The notes under the pieces: generated by a model
The model's database searches: none
What the model saw: the letters and a program-made list of their open reading frames with translations, nothing else
What the model was told of the DNA's origin: nothing
DNA from: Cacconaster sp045599325
GTDB taxonomy: Bacteria > Bacteroidota > Bacteroidia > Bacteroidales > UBA932
Length of the DNA stretch: 64,000 nucleotides
Assembly: GCA_045599325.1 (NCBI GenBank)
Contig: JAZRVT010000005.1
Location: forward strand, 33,736 to 97,735
Reading direction: 5' to 3'
Shown: one piece after another, positions 50,246 through 57,598 of the stretch
How positions within the stretch are numbered: position 1 is the stretch's first letter
Layout of the letters: the number at the start of each line of letters is the position of its first letter
Program-made: the position numbers and the translations under genes

Positions 50246-51312
50246 TTTATCAGGGAAAGAAAAAGATATGGAGTGAATACCAGAAAGAGATTCCGGATGA
50301 CCGCTGGTACTATGTCCGCAGCTGCATCCGACAGAATTTCTTCCCGGCAAGCGAGAAGATGTTCACCGAGATAACCCGCAACGTCCTCGGGAAGGACATC
50401 TATGAGACACCGCACCACACCACCTGCGGCGGAATCGCGTACCACTGCGACACCATTCCGCAGGAGACGGCAATGACCATTGTGGCACGCCAGTTCGCCC
50501 TGATGACAGAGGCGGGCTACACCAACTACTGCCCGAGCTGCATCACCTCCTTCGGCAACTACGCCGAAATCCTCGAGACCTGGCGTGAATTCCCCGAACT
50601 GGAGGCTAAGATACGCGAAGACCTCTGGAAGGCCTGCCGGAGGGAGTTCAACAAACCGGAACATCTCGCTCACACCAGCGACCTGATCTTCCACTGGAGG
50701 GACGAGATCGCGGCAAAGGCGAAACACCTGCTTGTCAATCAGGAGACGGGGGAGCCGCTCAACATAGTGGAGCACATCGGCTGCCATTATGCGAAGATGT
50801 TCCCGAGCAAGGGAGTAGGAGGCGCCGAGTACCCTTATGTGCTCGCCGGAATGATCGAGAGCTGGGGCGGAAAGGTGGTGGACTATCCTGAACGGCGCCA
50901 CTGCTGCGGCTACGGTTTCAGACAGTACCACGTCAAGGCCAACAGAAGCTACAGCGTGTCTAACACCTGGAAGAAATTCGAGTCTATGGAGCCGTATCAC
51001 CCTGACGCCATCATAACTAACTGCCCGGGCTGCCCTTATTTCCTGGACCGCTGGCAGTATGTGATTGCAGAGCAGACAGGCAGGACCTACGGCAGAGACG
51101 GCTTCGGAATCCCTGTCCTCACCTATGAGGAACTGGCCGGGCTTGTGCTGGGCTATGATCCGTGGGACCTCGGACTCCAGCTGCACCAGGTGGCTGTCGA
51201 GCCGCTGCTCGACAAAATGGGCGTGAAATATGACCCTAAGGCCAAGTATCTGGGCCTCAATAAGGAAGATATTATGCGGCCGGAGCTCCCGACGTCGCTC
51301 AAATGCTTTTAA
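50242..51312 (+). CDS. HdrB-like CCG-domain protein
   Basis: The 356-residue product has two cysteine-rich CCG-like halves: SCIRQNFFP ... TTCGGIAYHC ... YCPSC, and HIGCHYAKMF ... RHCCGYGF ... NCPGCPYFLD. The first half has TC where CC is usual, so one cluster site may be altered. HdrB carries the noncubane clusters that act on disulfides in methanogens; sHdr and SdhE relatives act otherwise. HdrA-like FAD protein follows after 3 bases. The physiological substrate is unknown. Confidence 0.85.
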   Translation: MIYQGKKKIWSEYQKEIPDDRWYYVRSCIRQNFFPASEKMFTEITRNVLGKDIYETPHHTTCGGIAYHCDTIPQETAMTIVARQFALMTEAGYTNYCPSCITSFGNYAEILETWREFPELEAKIREDLWKACRREFNKPEHLAHTSDLIFHWRDEIAAKAKHLLVNQETGEPLNIVEHIGCHYAKMFPSKGVGGAEYPYVLAGMIESWGGKVVDYPERRHCCGYGFRQYHVKANRSYSVSNTWKKFESMEPYHPDAIITNCPGCPYFLDRWQYVIAEQTGRTYGRDGFGIPVLTYEELAGLVLGYDPWDLGLQLHQVAVEPLLDKMGVKYDPKAKYLGLNKEDIMRPELPTSLKCF

Positions 51313-51315
51313 CCG

Positions 51316-52326
51316 ATGAAAGAGATAGTTGTTGTGATAGGCGGCGGGATCGCCGGAATGGAGGCTGCCAGACAGCTCCTCAGCCTCGGCTGCACGCCGA
51401 TAATCGTGGAACAGGAGAGCAGGCTCGGCGGCCACGTCGCATCCTGGCACAGGCTGTTCCCTGATATGACCCCCGCAGGCGAGCTTGTCAGCCGCCTCGA
51501 AAGCGGGATAACCGGTGCGAACATTTTCCTTGAGACAAAAGTGAGCTACATCAACCGCCTGAAGAACGGATATAACGTGATGCTCGACAACGGAGTGAAC
51601 CTGATGGCAAAAGCCATTGTGGTGGCCACAGGCTTCACCCTCTTCGATGCCTCGAAGAAGGAAGAGTACGGCTACGGCGTCTACGACAAGGTCATAACCA
51701 ACGCCGACCTCGAAGCCTGGTTCAACGGCAGGCAGGACAAGCGGATTGCAAACCCAAAGAAGATCGGGTTCGTCCACTGCGTCGGCTCCCGCGACCTCAA
51801 GGCCGGCAACAGCCAGTGCTCGAAGGTCTGTTGCATGACCGCCGTCAAGCAGGCTATCGAAATGAAGGAGAAGTTCCCTGATTCGGAAATATGGTGCTTC
51901 TATATGGACCTCAGGCTCTTCGGCAAGAAATACGAGGACTTCTACATCAACGCCCAGCGCGACTATGGAGTGCATTTCATCCGCGGCCGCGTCTCGGAGG
52001 TCGGAGAGACCATCGACGGCAGGCTCCAGGTCAAGGCTGAGGACACCCTGACAGGCAAACCGCTGAAAGTTACCCTCGACCTCCTTGTGCTGATGGCAGG
52101 AATGGCCTGCAACGAGGAGGCAAAGGAACTTGCCGGAATGATGCGGCTCCAGATAGACAGTGACGGTTTTCTCAAAAGCCGTGACAACATCTGCTCGATC
52201 AACGAGTCGGGCAGGCCTGGAGTCTTCTACGCCGGCGCCTGCACCGGCACAAAGACCGTCCCTGAGACAATAGCGGAGGCGAGAGCCGTGGCCCTCAGCG
52301 TCAACCAATACCTCAAGTCGCTATGA
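51316..52326 (+). CDS. HdrA-like FAD/iron-sulfur protein
   Basis: The 336-residue product has VVVIGGGIAGMEAARQLLSLG (FAD), RLGGHVASW, the HdrA cysteine cluster FVHCVGSRD ... CSKVCCMTAVKQA, and GVFYAGACTGTKTVPETIAEA. It lacks the N- and C-terminal ferredoxin extensions of methanogen HdrA and is similar in size to QmoA and sHdrA. It would be the flavin hub of the complex. No bifurcation partner (hydrogenase, NuoF-like or FlxABCD) lies nearby. Its stop overlaps the next start. Confidence 0.88.
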   Translation: MKEIVVVIGGGIAGMEAARQLLSLGCTPIIVEQESRLGGHVASWHRLFPDMTPAGELVSRLESGITGANIFLETKVSYINRLKNGYNVMLDNGVNLMAKAIVVATGFTLFDASKKEEYGYGVYDKVITNADLEAWFNGRQDKRIANPKKIGFVHCVGSRDLKAGNSQCSKVCCMTAVKQAIEMKEKFPDSEIWCFYMDLRLFGKKYEDFYINAQRDYGVHFIRGRVSEVGETIDGRLQVKAEDTLTGKPLKVTLDLLVLMAGMACNEEAKELAGMMRLQIDSDGFLKSRDNICSINESGRPGVFYAGACTGTKTVPETIAEARAVALSVNQYLKSL

Positions 52327-52643
52327 CGGATTTCGGATTCTCGCTCACCAGAAGTTCAACCATCAGCCTGGACAAGGTTGACACATCCATATACGACCGC
52401 CTCTGTGAAACGGTGCCTGCAGTGAAGAGCTGTATGAACTGCGGCAGCTGCAGCGCCTCCTGCACAGCGGGGCCGTACAGCGGGATGAGCGTGCGCAAAG
52501 TCCTGCTCGCTCTCCAGCGTGGCAGTGACGTCAAAGAGATGCTTTCAGGCTGTATGCTCTGCGGCAAGTGCACAATGGTGTGCCCGCGCGGAATAAACAC
52601 ACGCCTGCTTATCCTGACCCTTTGCAAGATATATGATAGATAG
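52323..52643 (+). CDS. Second HdrC-like 4Fe-4S protein
   Basis: The 106-residue product has CMNCGSCSASC (about residue 38) and CMLCGKCTMVCPRG (about 79). It is much shorter than the first HdrC and lacks the helical half. The start overlaps HdrA's stop (ATGA), and its end overlaps the membrane protein by 11 bases, so all are coupled. It probably shuttles electrons between HdrA and the membrane subunit. Confidence 0.87.
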   Translation: MTDFGFSLTRSSTISLDKVDTSIYDRLCETVPAVKSCMNCGSCSASCTAGPYSGMSVRKVLLALQRGSDVKEMLSGCMLCGKCTMVCPRGINTRLLILTLCKIYDR

Positions 52644-54456
52644 AATACCTTCCGGCTTCAACCCGTTCGTCATTCCGTTCCTTGCCGGAATGGGATTCGT
52701 CTTCCTATACTGCATTTTCGCGGTGCTGAAGATTCTCATACAGCTTCCCGCGGAAGACAGGAGGAAGTTCTACGTGTCGCTCATCACCCCGAAGACCATC
52801 CTCAAGAACATCCGCGACATCTTCTGCGACTGCCTGCTCCACGTCAAGCTCTGGAAGCGCAACAAAGTGCTGGGCTATATGCACTCCAGCATCGCATTCG
52901 GATGGTTCATGCTCATAGTGCTTGGGCACCTGGAGGTGTTCCTCTTCGTGCCGAAGCGCATCAACCTCTTCTACTACCCTATCTTCTTCAACTACTTCGT
53001 GGCGGAGTCAGACACCACGCTCGCAGGTTCGTTCCTCTTCTTCCTGATGGACTTCTTCCTTCTCATCGTCCTCAGCGGCATCGCGCTGGCTATGGTCAAG
53101 AGGGTGCGCTCGCGCCTGTTCGGGATGAGGCGGACAACCCGCCATTCGCTGACCAACCAGATCGGCCTGTATGCCCTCTGGGCCATCTTCCCCCTGAGGC
53201 TCCTCGCCGAAAGTTTCACGGCACATATCAGCGGAGGTTCCTTCCTCACTATTCCGGCGAACTGGATCTTCCGCCAGTTCCTCGGCAATGACCTGAATAT
53301 GCTCCCTACCTGGTGGGCCTACTCCATCGCCCTGAGCGTCTTTATGTTCATCCTGCCGTTCTCCCGCTATATGCACATCCCGGCAGAGATGCTGCTCATC
53401 CCGATGAGGAACGCAGGTCTCAAGGTGCGCAGCCTGCGCGAGGGATATGCAAGGGTCGAGGTCTTCTCCTGCCCTAACTGCGGAGTCTGCATCGACGCCT
53501 GCCCTATGAGCGTCAACAAGGCTAACCTCAAGGACTGCACCGTCTACCTGACACGCCAGATACGCCGCGGCAACGAGAGGCGGATGGATGAGATAAGCGA
53601 CAAGTGCCTGCTTTGCGGCAAGTGCCAGGAAGTCTGCCAGGTGGGTGTGGAAGGCCCTCAGTTGAGGATACTTCAGCGCGCGAAGCGCAAGTATGCTGTC
53701 AGCCCGGATTACTCGTCATTTGACATACAGCCGCTGAAAGAGGCTGCAGCCGGCGGCAGAGTGCTCTATTTCAGCGGCTGCATGAGCCAGCTGACACCGG
53801 AGATCGGACGCAGCGTGGAATCAATCCTCCGGAAGGCGGGTGTGGATTTCAAGTGGATGGACCGCGAAGGCGGACTCTGCTGCGGAAGGCCTCTGCTCAC
53901 TGCAGGACGGCTTGAGGAGGCAAAACAGATTGCCGCCCGCAACGAGGAGATAATACTCTCCAGCGGAGCGGACACACTTGTAGTCTCCTGCCCTATCTGC
54001 TACCGGATGTTCACCGAAAACTACAGCCTCCCCGGAGTCAGGGTGGTCCACTACGGCGACTATTTCCTCGAACTCGCCAAAGAAGGCCGCCTCAGCATTG
54101 AGAAGAGCGACGTCTGCTATGTCTACCACGACCCTTGCGAACTGGGACGCGGATGCGGCAAATACGAAGAGCCGCGAAGCCTCCTGCTTCAGGCGGGCTC
54201 GCTCTCAGAGGCGAAGAAGACACGCGCGGAGAGCATCTGCTGCGGCGGTTCGCTCGGCTCCCTCACCCTTGACTTCAAGCAGCGCGAGGATATGACAAAG
54301 GCGGCGCTCACAAACCTATGCGCATCGAAGGCTGATGCCATCGCAACAGCCTGCCCTCTCTGCAAGGCGACCTTCGCCCGCTATTCCGACCGTCCTGTCA
54401 AGGACCTTGCGGAAATCATCGATTCCCAATCAAGTGCAAAAGATAAAAACAACTGA
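52633..54456 (+). CDS. HdrE-HdrC-HdrD-like fusion: membrane cytochrome b, ferredoxin and CCG domains
   Basis: The 607-residue product starts with about five membrane helices (residues about 10-260, nitrate-reductase-gamma/HdrE-like). A two-cluster ferredoxin follows (about 278-345: CPNCGVCIDACPM, CLLCGKCQEVCQVG), then a HdrD-type domain with two complete CCG motifs (SGCMSQ ... GLCCGRP ... SCPICYRMF; DPCELGRGCG ... ICCGGS ... ACPLCKATF). It would link the soluble Hdr-like proteins to the menaquinone pool at the inner membrane. Cysteate synthase starts 1 base after it. Confidence 0.88.
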   Translation: MIDRIPSGFNPFVIPFLAGMGFVFLYCIFAVLKILIQLPAEDRRKFYVSLITPKTILKNIRDIFCDCLLHVKLWKRNKVLGYMHSSIAFGWFMLIVLGHLEVFLFVPKRINLFYYPIFFNYFVAESDTTLAGSFLFFLMDFFLLIVLSGIALAMVKRVRSRLFGMRRTTRHSLTNQIGLYALWAIFPLRLLAESFTAHISGGSFLTIPANWIFRQFLGNDLNMLPTWWAYSIALSVFMFILPFSRYMHIPAEMLLIPMRNAGLKVRSLREGYARVEVFSCPNCGVCIDACPMSVNKANLKDCTVYLTRQIRRGNERRMDEISDKCLLCGKCQEVCQVGVEGPQLRILQRAKRKYAVSPDYSSFDIQPLKEAAAGGRVLYFSGCMSQLTPEIGRSVESILRKAGVDFKWMDREGGLCCGRPLLTAGRLEEAKQIAARNEEIILSSGADTLVVSCPICYRMFTENYSLPGVRVVHYGDYFLELAKEGRLSIEKSDVCYVYHDPCELGRGCGKYEEPRSLLLQAGSLSEAKKTRAESICCGGSLGSLTLDFKQREDMTKAALTNLCASKADAIATACPLCKATFARYSDRPVKDLAEIIDSQSSAKDKNN

Positions 54457-54457
54457 T

Positions 54458-55747
54458 ATGCAGAAATTCAAACCGACAAAATACAGCCTTGTCAACGTAA
54501 AGACTGGCCGAAGATTCGAAGACCAGGGATGGACCCTGAGCGACCCGCAGTGCAGTGACCCTTCTCTTGTGAGGGCAGTCTATGAGAAGAAACATTTCGA
54601 GCCGTGCGAAAACCTTGACGGCATCTACCGCTACGCAAACTGGATGCCTGTAAAGCGGACGCTCCGGAAATCCTGCGCTCCTGTGACCTACAAGTCAAAA
54701 GGGCTCGCAAAGTTCCTGGGTCTGGAAAACCTCTACATCACCTTCTCAGGATGGTGCCCGAAACTCGGCGCCAAGATGAAGACCTGCTCTTTCAAGGAGA
54801 CCGAGGCCTACAGCGTGCTGGCCAGGATGGACAAGGATGAGCAGCGCACTCTGATCGTGCAGTCGGCGGGCAATACCGCGAGGGCGTTCGCACAGGTATG
54901 CTCCGACAACAAGATACCTGTCGTCATCTGCGTCCCTTCCGACAACCTCCACGACCTCTGGTTCCGCAGGAAGCTCGACAAATGCGTGAAACTTGTCGCC
55001 GCCCCGCACGGATGCGACTATTTCGACGCCATCACCATCGGCGACAAGCTGGCCTGCGACCCGCGCTTCTTCCTTGAGGGCGGAGCGAAGAACATTGCAA
55101 GGCGTGACGGAATGGGAACAACTCTGCTCAGCTGCGTTGAGAAGACAGGCAGGATACCTGACGCCTACTTCCAGGCAGTGGGTTCCGGCACAGGGGCGAT
55201 CGCCGCGTGGGAGAATGCCGCCAGACTGGCCGCCGACGGACGTTTCGGCGAGAACAGGATGAGGGTTTATGTGGCCCAGAACACCCCTTTCACTCTGATC
55301 AACGATTCCTGGAAGGCAGACTCGCGCGCAGTGCTTGACATCACCCCTGAAGAGGGCCGCCACCAGGCCGAGATAGTCCTGGCAAAGGTGCTGACCAACC
55401 GAAAGCCCCCGTACAGCCTCGCAGGCGGACTTTACGATGTACTCAAGGCCAGCGGGGGCGACACTTTCCTCGCCGACAACAACGATATTATGTACTGGAT
55501 GATCCAGTACCGCAACCTTGAGGGCTATGAACTGCTTCCAGCCGCCTGCGTGGCTGTAGCAGCGCTCGACAAGGCAGTGAAGAGCGGCGCCGTGAAGAAG
55601 GACGAATGCATTATGCTCAACTGCACCGGAGGCGGAACCCTCGCAGCCCGCAGCAAGGGATATGTCTTCAAGGAACCGGACCTTGTGGTCTCCCCTGACC
55701 TCCCTGCTGATGAAATTGCTGCAAAAGTCAGCGCTCTTTTCAAATAG
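54458..55747 (+). CDS. Cysteate synthase
   Basis: The product is 429 residues from MQKFKPTKYSLVNVK. It closely follows the archaeal cysteate synthase pattern, a threonine-synthase relative: VYEKKHFEPC, RYANWMPVKRTL, the PLP lysine in MKTCSFKETEAY, QSAGNTARAFAQV, EGGAKNIARRDGMGT, YFQAVGSGTGAIAAWE, VLTNRKPPYSLAGGLYDVL and LNCTGGGT. The enzyme makes L-cysteate from O-phosphoserine and sulfite; in archaea it serves coenzyme M. No coenzyme M genes are visible here, but a cysteate acyltransferase candidate is upstream, so it most likely feeds sulfonolipid synthesis. Last gene of the operon. Confidence 0.9.
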   Translation: MQKFKPTKYSLVNVKTGRRFEDQGWTLSDPQCSDPSLVRAVYEKKHFEPCENLDGIYRYANWMPVKRTLRKSCAPVTYKSKGLAKFLGLENLYITFSGWCPKLGAKMKTCSFKETEAYSVLARMDKDEQRTLIVQSAGNTARAFAQVCSDNKIPVVICVPSDNLHDLWFRRKLDKCVKLVAAPHGCDYFDAITIGDKLACDPRFFLEGGAKNIARRDGMGTTLLSCVEKTGRIPDAYFQAVGSGTGAIAAWENAARLAADGRFGENRMRVYVAQNTPFTLINDSWKADSRAVLDITPEEGRHQAEIVLAKVLTNRKPPYSLAGGLYDVLKASGGDTFLADNNDIMYWMIQYRNLEGYELLPAACVAVAALDKAVKSGAVKKDECIMLNCTGGGTLAARSKGYVFKEPDLVVSPDLPADEIAAKVSALFK

Positions 55748-55750
55748 TTA

Positions 55751-55795
55751 TTTGCTATATCCCTAAAAAACGATACTTTTGTATAGTAACAAAAG
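55751..55795 (+). promoter_or_regulatory. Promoter and candidate MarR operator
   Basis: TTTG (55751-55754), 19 bases, TACTTTTG (55774-55781) is a consensus promoter. Overlapping its -7 box and the predicted start is an inverted repeat CTTTTGT (55776-55782), six bases, ACAAAAG (55789-55795), suited to autorepression by the MarR protein encoded 14 bases downstream. Confidence 0.6.
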
Positions 55796-55809
55796 AATAC
55801 TGTATCCTT

Positions 55810-56253
55810 ATGCTACTATCAAAGGAAATAGCCGTATATCTCAACCTTGCCGCCTGCAAGCTGAAACTCTACACCGGTGCAATGCTCAGACAGAGCAATG
55901 TAGGGCTCACCCCCGAACAGTTTCTGCTGATAGACCTCCTCTGGAACCAGGGGCCGATGTCACAGCAGCAGATGGCAGACACAATGCACAAGGACAAGAA
56001 CTCTGTTACGAAGCTTGTGGATGCTCTTGAAAAGAAAGGTATGGTTGTCCGAAGCCGAAGCGACTCCGACCGCCGGTCGAACACTCTCGTCCTGACCGAG
56101 AAGGGGCAGGAGATGAAGTGTAACGCCAAGGAGACAGGCATCTCGATTCTTGACAAGATGCTCGAGGGCATAAGCGAAGAGGAGCTCAAGAGTTTCCTCA
56201 ACACCCTCAACAAGATGTCGGCCAATATGGACCAGGCGAATGAAAAACCTTGA
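55810..56253 (+). CDS. MarR-family transcriptional regulator
   Basis: The 147-residue winged-helix protein has LTPEQFLLIDLLWNQGPMSQQQMADTMHKDKNSVTKLVDALEKKGMVVRSRSDSDRRSNTLVLTEKG, the MarR recognition helix and wing. It probably represses itself and the MATE pump gene it overlaps by 14 bases. The inverted repeat at 55776-55795 is the likely operator. Confidence 0.93.
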   Translation: MLLSKEIAVYLNLAACKLKLYTGAMLRQSNVGLTPEQFLLIDLLWNQGPMSQQQMADTMHKDKNSVTKLVDALEKKGMVVRSRSDSDRRSNTLVLTEKGQEMKCNAKETGISILDKMLEGISEEELKSFLNTLNKMSANMDQANEKP

Positions 56254-57598
56254 CCGGGACAGGATAGACTTCGGCAAGGGTGATATCGGGAAGATGCTTT
56301 CGCGCATCCTCCTCCCTACGCTTATGGGAATGATGGCGTCTGTCGTCTTCATCCTGACAGACGGAATTTTCGTGGGGCACGGCGTTGGCAGCGACGGTCT
56401 TGCCGCCATCAATCTCGTCCAGCCGGTGTTCACTGTCGCCACCGCCATCGGAATGATGCTTGGCGTGGGCGCCTCTGTGATAGCGGCCATACATCTCTCC
56501 CAGGGGAATCAGAAAGCGGCAAGAATCATAGTCACCCAGGCATTCATAGCAGTGCTCTCCGCAGGGGTGGTTCTGGGTGTGATCTTTTATTCCTTCCCCG
56601 ACTGGATTCTGCGCATTCTGGGCGCCAGTGACGCTCTGATGCCCCTCTGCCGGGAATATTTCCTGTGGTTCATCCCCTGCATACTGTTCGTGATGATCCA
56701 GCTGGTCGCCCAGTTTGTGATCAGGCTCGACGGCAACCCGCGGTTCGCCGGCCTTGTGGAGATTGTCCCGGCCTGCATCAACATCGCGCTGGACTGGTTC
56801 TTCATATTCCCTATGGGATGGGGTCTTGCCGGCGCGGGTGCCGCCACTTCCGTCGGCACCTCGGCAGGAGTGATAATGGCCGCTTTCTATATGGTCCGTC
56901 GGCCGCAGACCCTGCCTCTTTACAGGCTGAAGCGCTCGCTGACCAGCCTTGTGCTCACACTCAGGAACTTCCTGCAGATGGCGAAGGTCGGGATATCCGC
57001 CTTCCTCGGGGAGTTCGCAATCTCCGTTCTGACTCTTGCCGGCAACTATACCTTTATGAAAATTCTGGGAGAGGACGGAGTGGCCGCATACAGCGTGGTC
57101 AACTATCTTCTGCCCTGCATCTTTATGGTTTATGCTGCCATCTCTCAGGCTGCGCAGCCTATCATCAGCTACAACTACGGAGCCGGCAACACTGCCCGTG
57201 TCAGGAAGACACTGCGGCTTGCACTGCTGCTCTCCATAGGGTTCGGGGCCGCGATGACACTGCTCTTCTGCCTGTTCCCGGGTACGACGGTCTCCGTATT
57301 CCTGCCGCGCAGCACTCCGGCATACACTATCTGCGCCTCCGGTCTGCCGCTCTATTCCCTCGGATTCATCTTTATGGCGGTCGTGCAGACCTTCATCGGC
57401 TATTACCAGAGCGTCGAGCGGACTCTCCCTGCGACTGTGCTGACGCTGCTGCGTGGAATGGTCCTCCCGGTGGCTGCCCTGATGCTGATGCCGTCACTGT
57501 CCGGCGTAACCGGACTCTGGCTCGCGGTCCCTGCCGCCGAAGCCGCCACCGCCCTCTGCCTGGCGGCCGGACTCGCCTTGCATTCCGTTATCCGATAG
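56240..57598 (+). CDS. MATE-family multidrug/Na+ antiporter
   Basis: The 452-residue product has twelve predicted membrane helices and MATE-type motifs (GMMASVVFILTDGIFVGHGVGSDGLAAINLVQPVF; CINIALDWFFIFPMGWGLAGAGAATSVGTSAG; QAAQPIISYNYGAGN). It exports cationic compounds or drugs using a sodium or proton gradient. The overlap with marR indicates one regulated unit. Its end overlaps the convergent zinc-ribbon gene by 11 bases. Confidence 0.93.
   Translation: MKNLDRDRIDFGKGDIGKMLSRILLPTLMGMMASVVFILTDGIFVGHGVGSDGLAAINLVQPVFTVATAIGMMLGVGASVIAAIHLSQGNQKAARIIVTQAFIAVLSAGVVLGVIFYSFPDWILRILGASDALMPLCREYFLWFIPCILFVMIQLVAQFVIRLDGNPRFAGLVEIVPACINIALDWFFIFPMGWGLAGAGAATSVGTSAGVIMAAFYMVRRPQTLPLYRLKRSLTSLVLTLRNFLQMAKVGISAFLGEFAISVLTLAGNYTFMKILGEDGVAAYSVVNYLLPCIFMVYAAISQAAQPIISYNYGAGNTARVRKTLRLALLLSIGFGAAMTLLFCLFPGTTVSVFLPRSTPAYTICASGLPLYSLGFIFMAVVQTFIGYYQSVERTLPATVLTLLRGMVLPVAALMLMPSLSGVTGLWLAVPAAEAATALCLAAGLALHSVIR

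Noticed and set aside
50035..52308. 757-residue minus-strand frame opposite the Hdr-like genes
   Set aside because: It is antisense to three genes with clear iron-sulfur and FAD motifs, and its composition (His, Val, Glu-rich) reflects the complement of their codons.
54458..55747. Second threonine synthase
   Set aside because: The motifs match cysteate synthase more closely (EGGAKNIARRDGMGT, VLTNRKPPYS), and a complete thrC is already present at 43902-45194.
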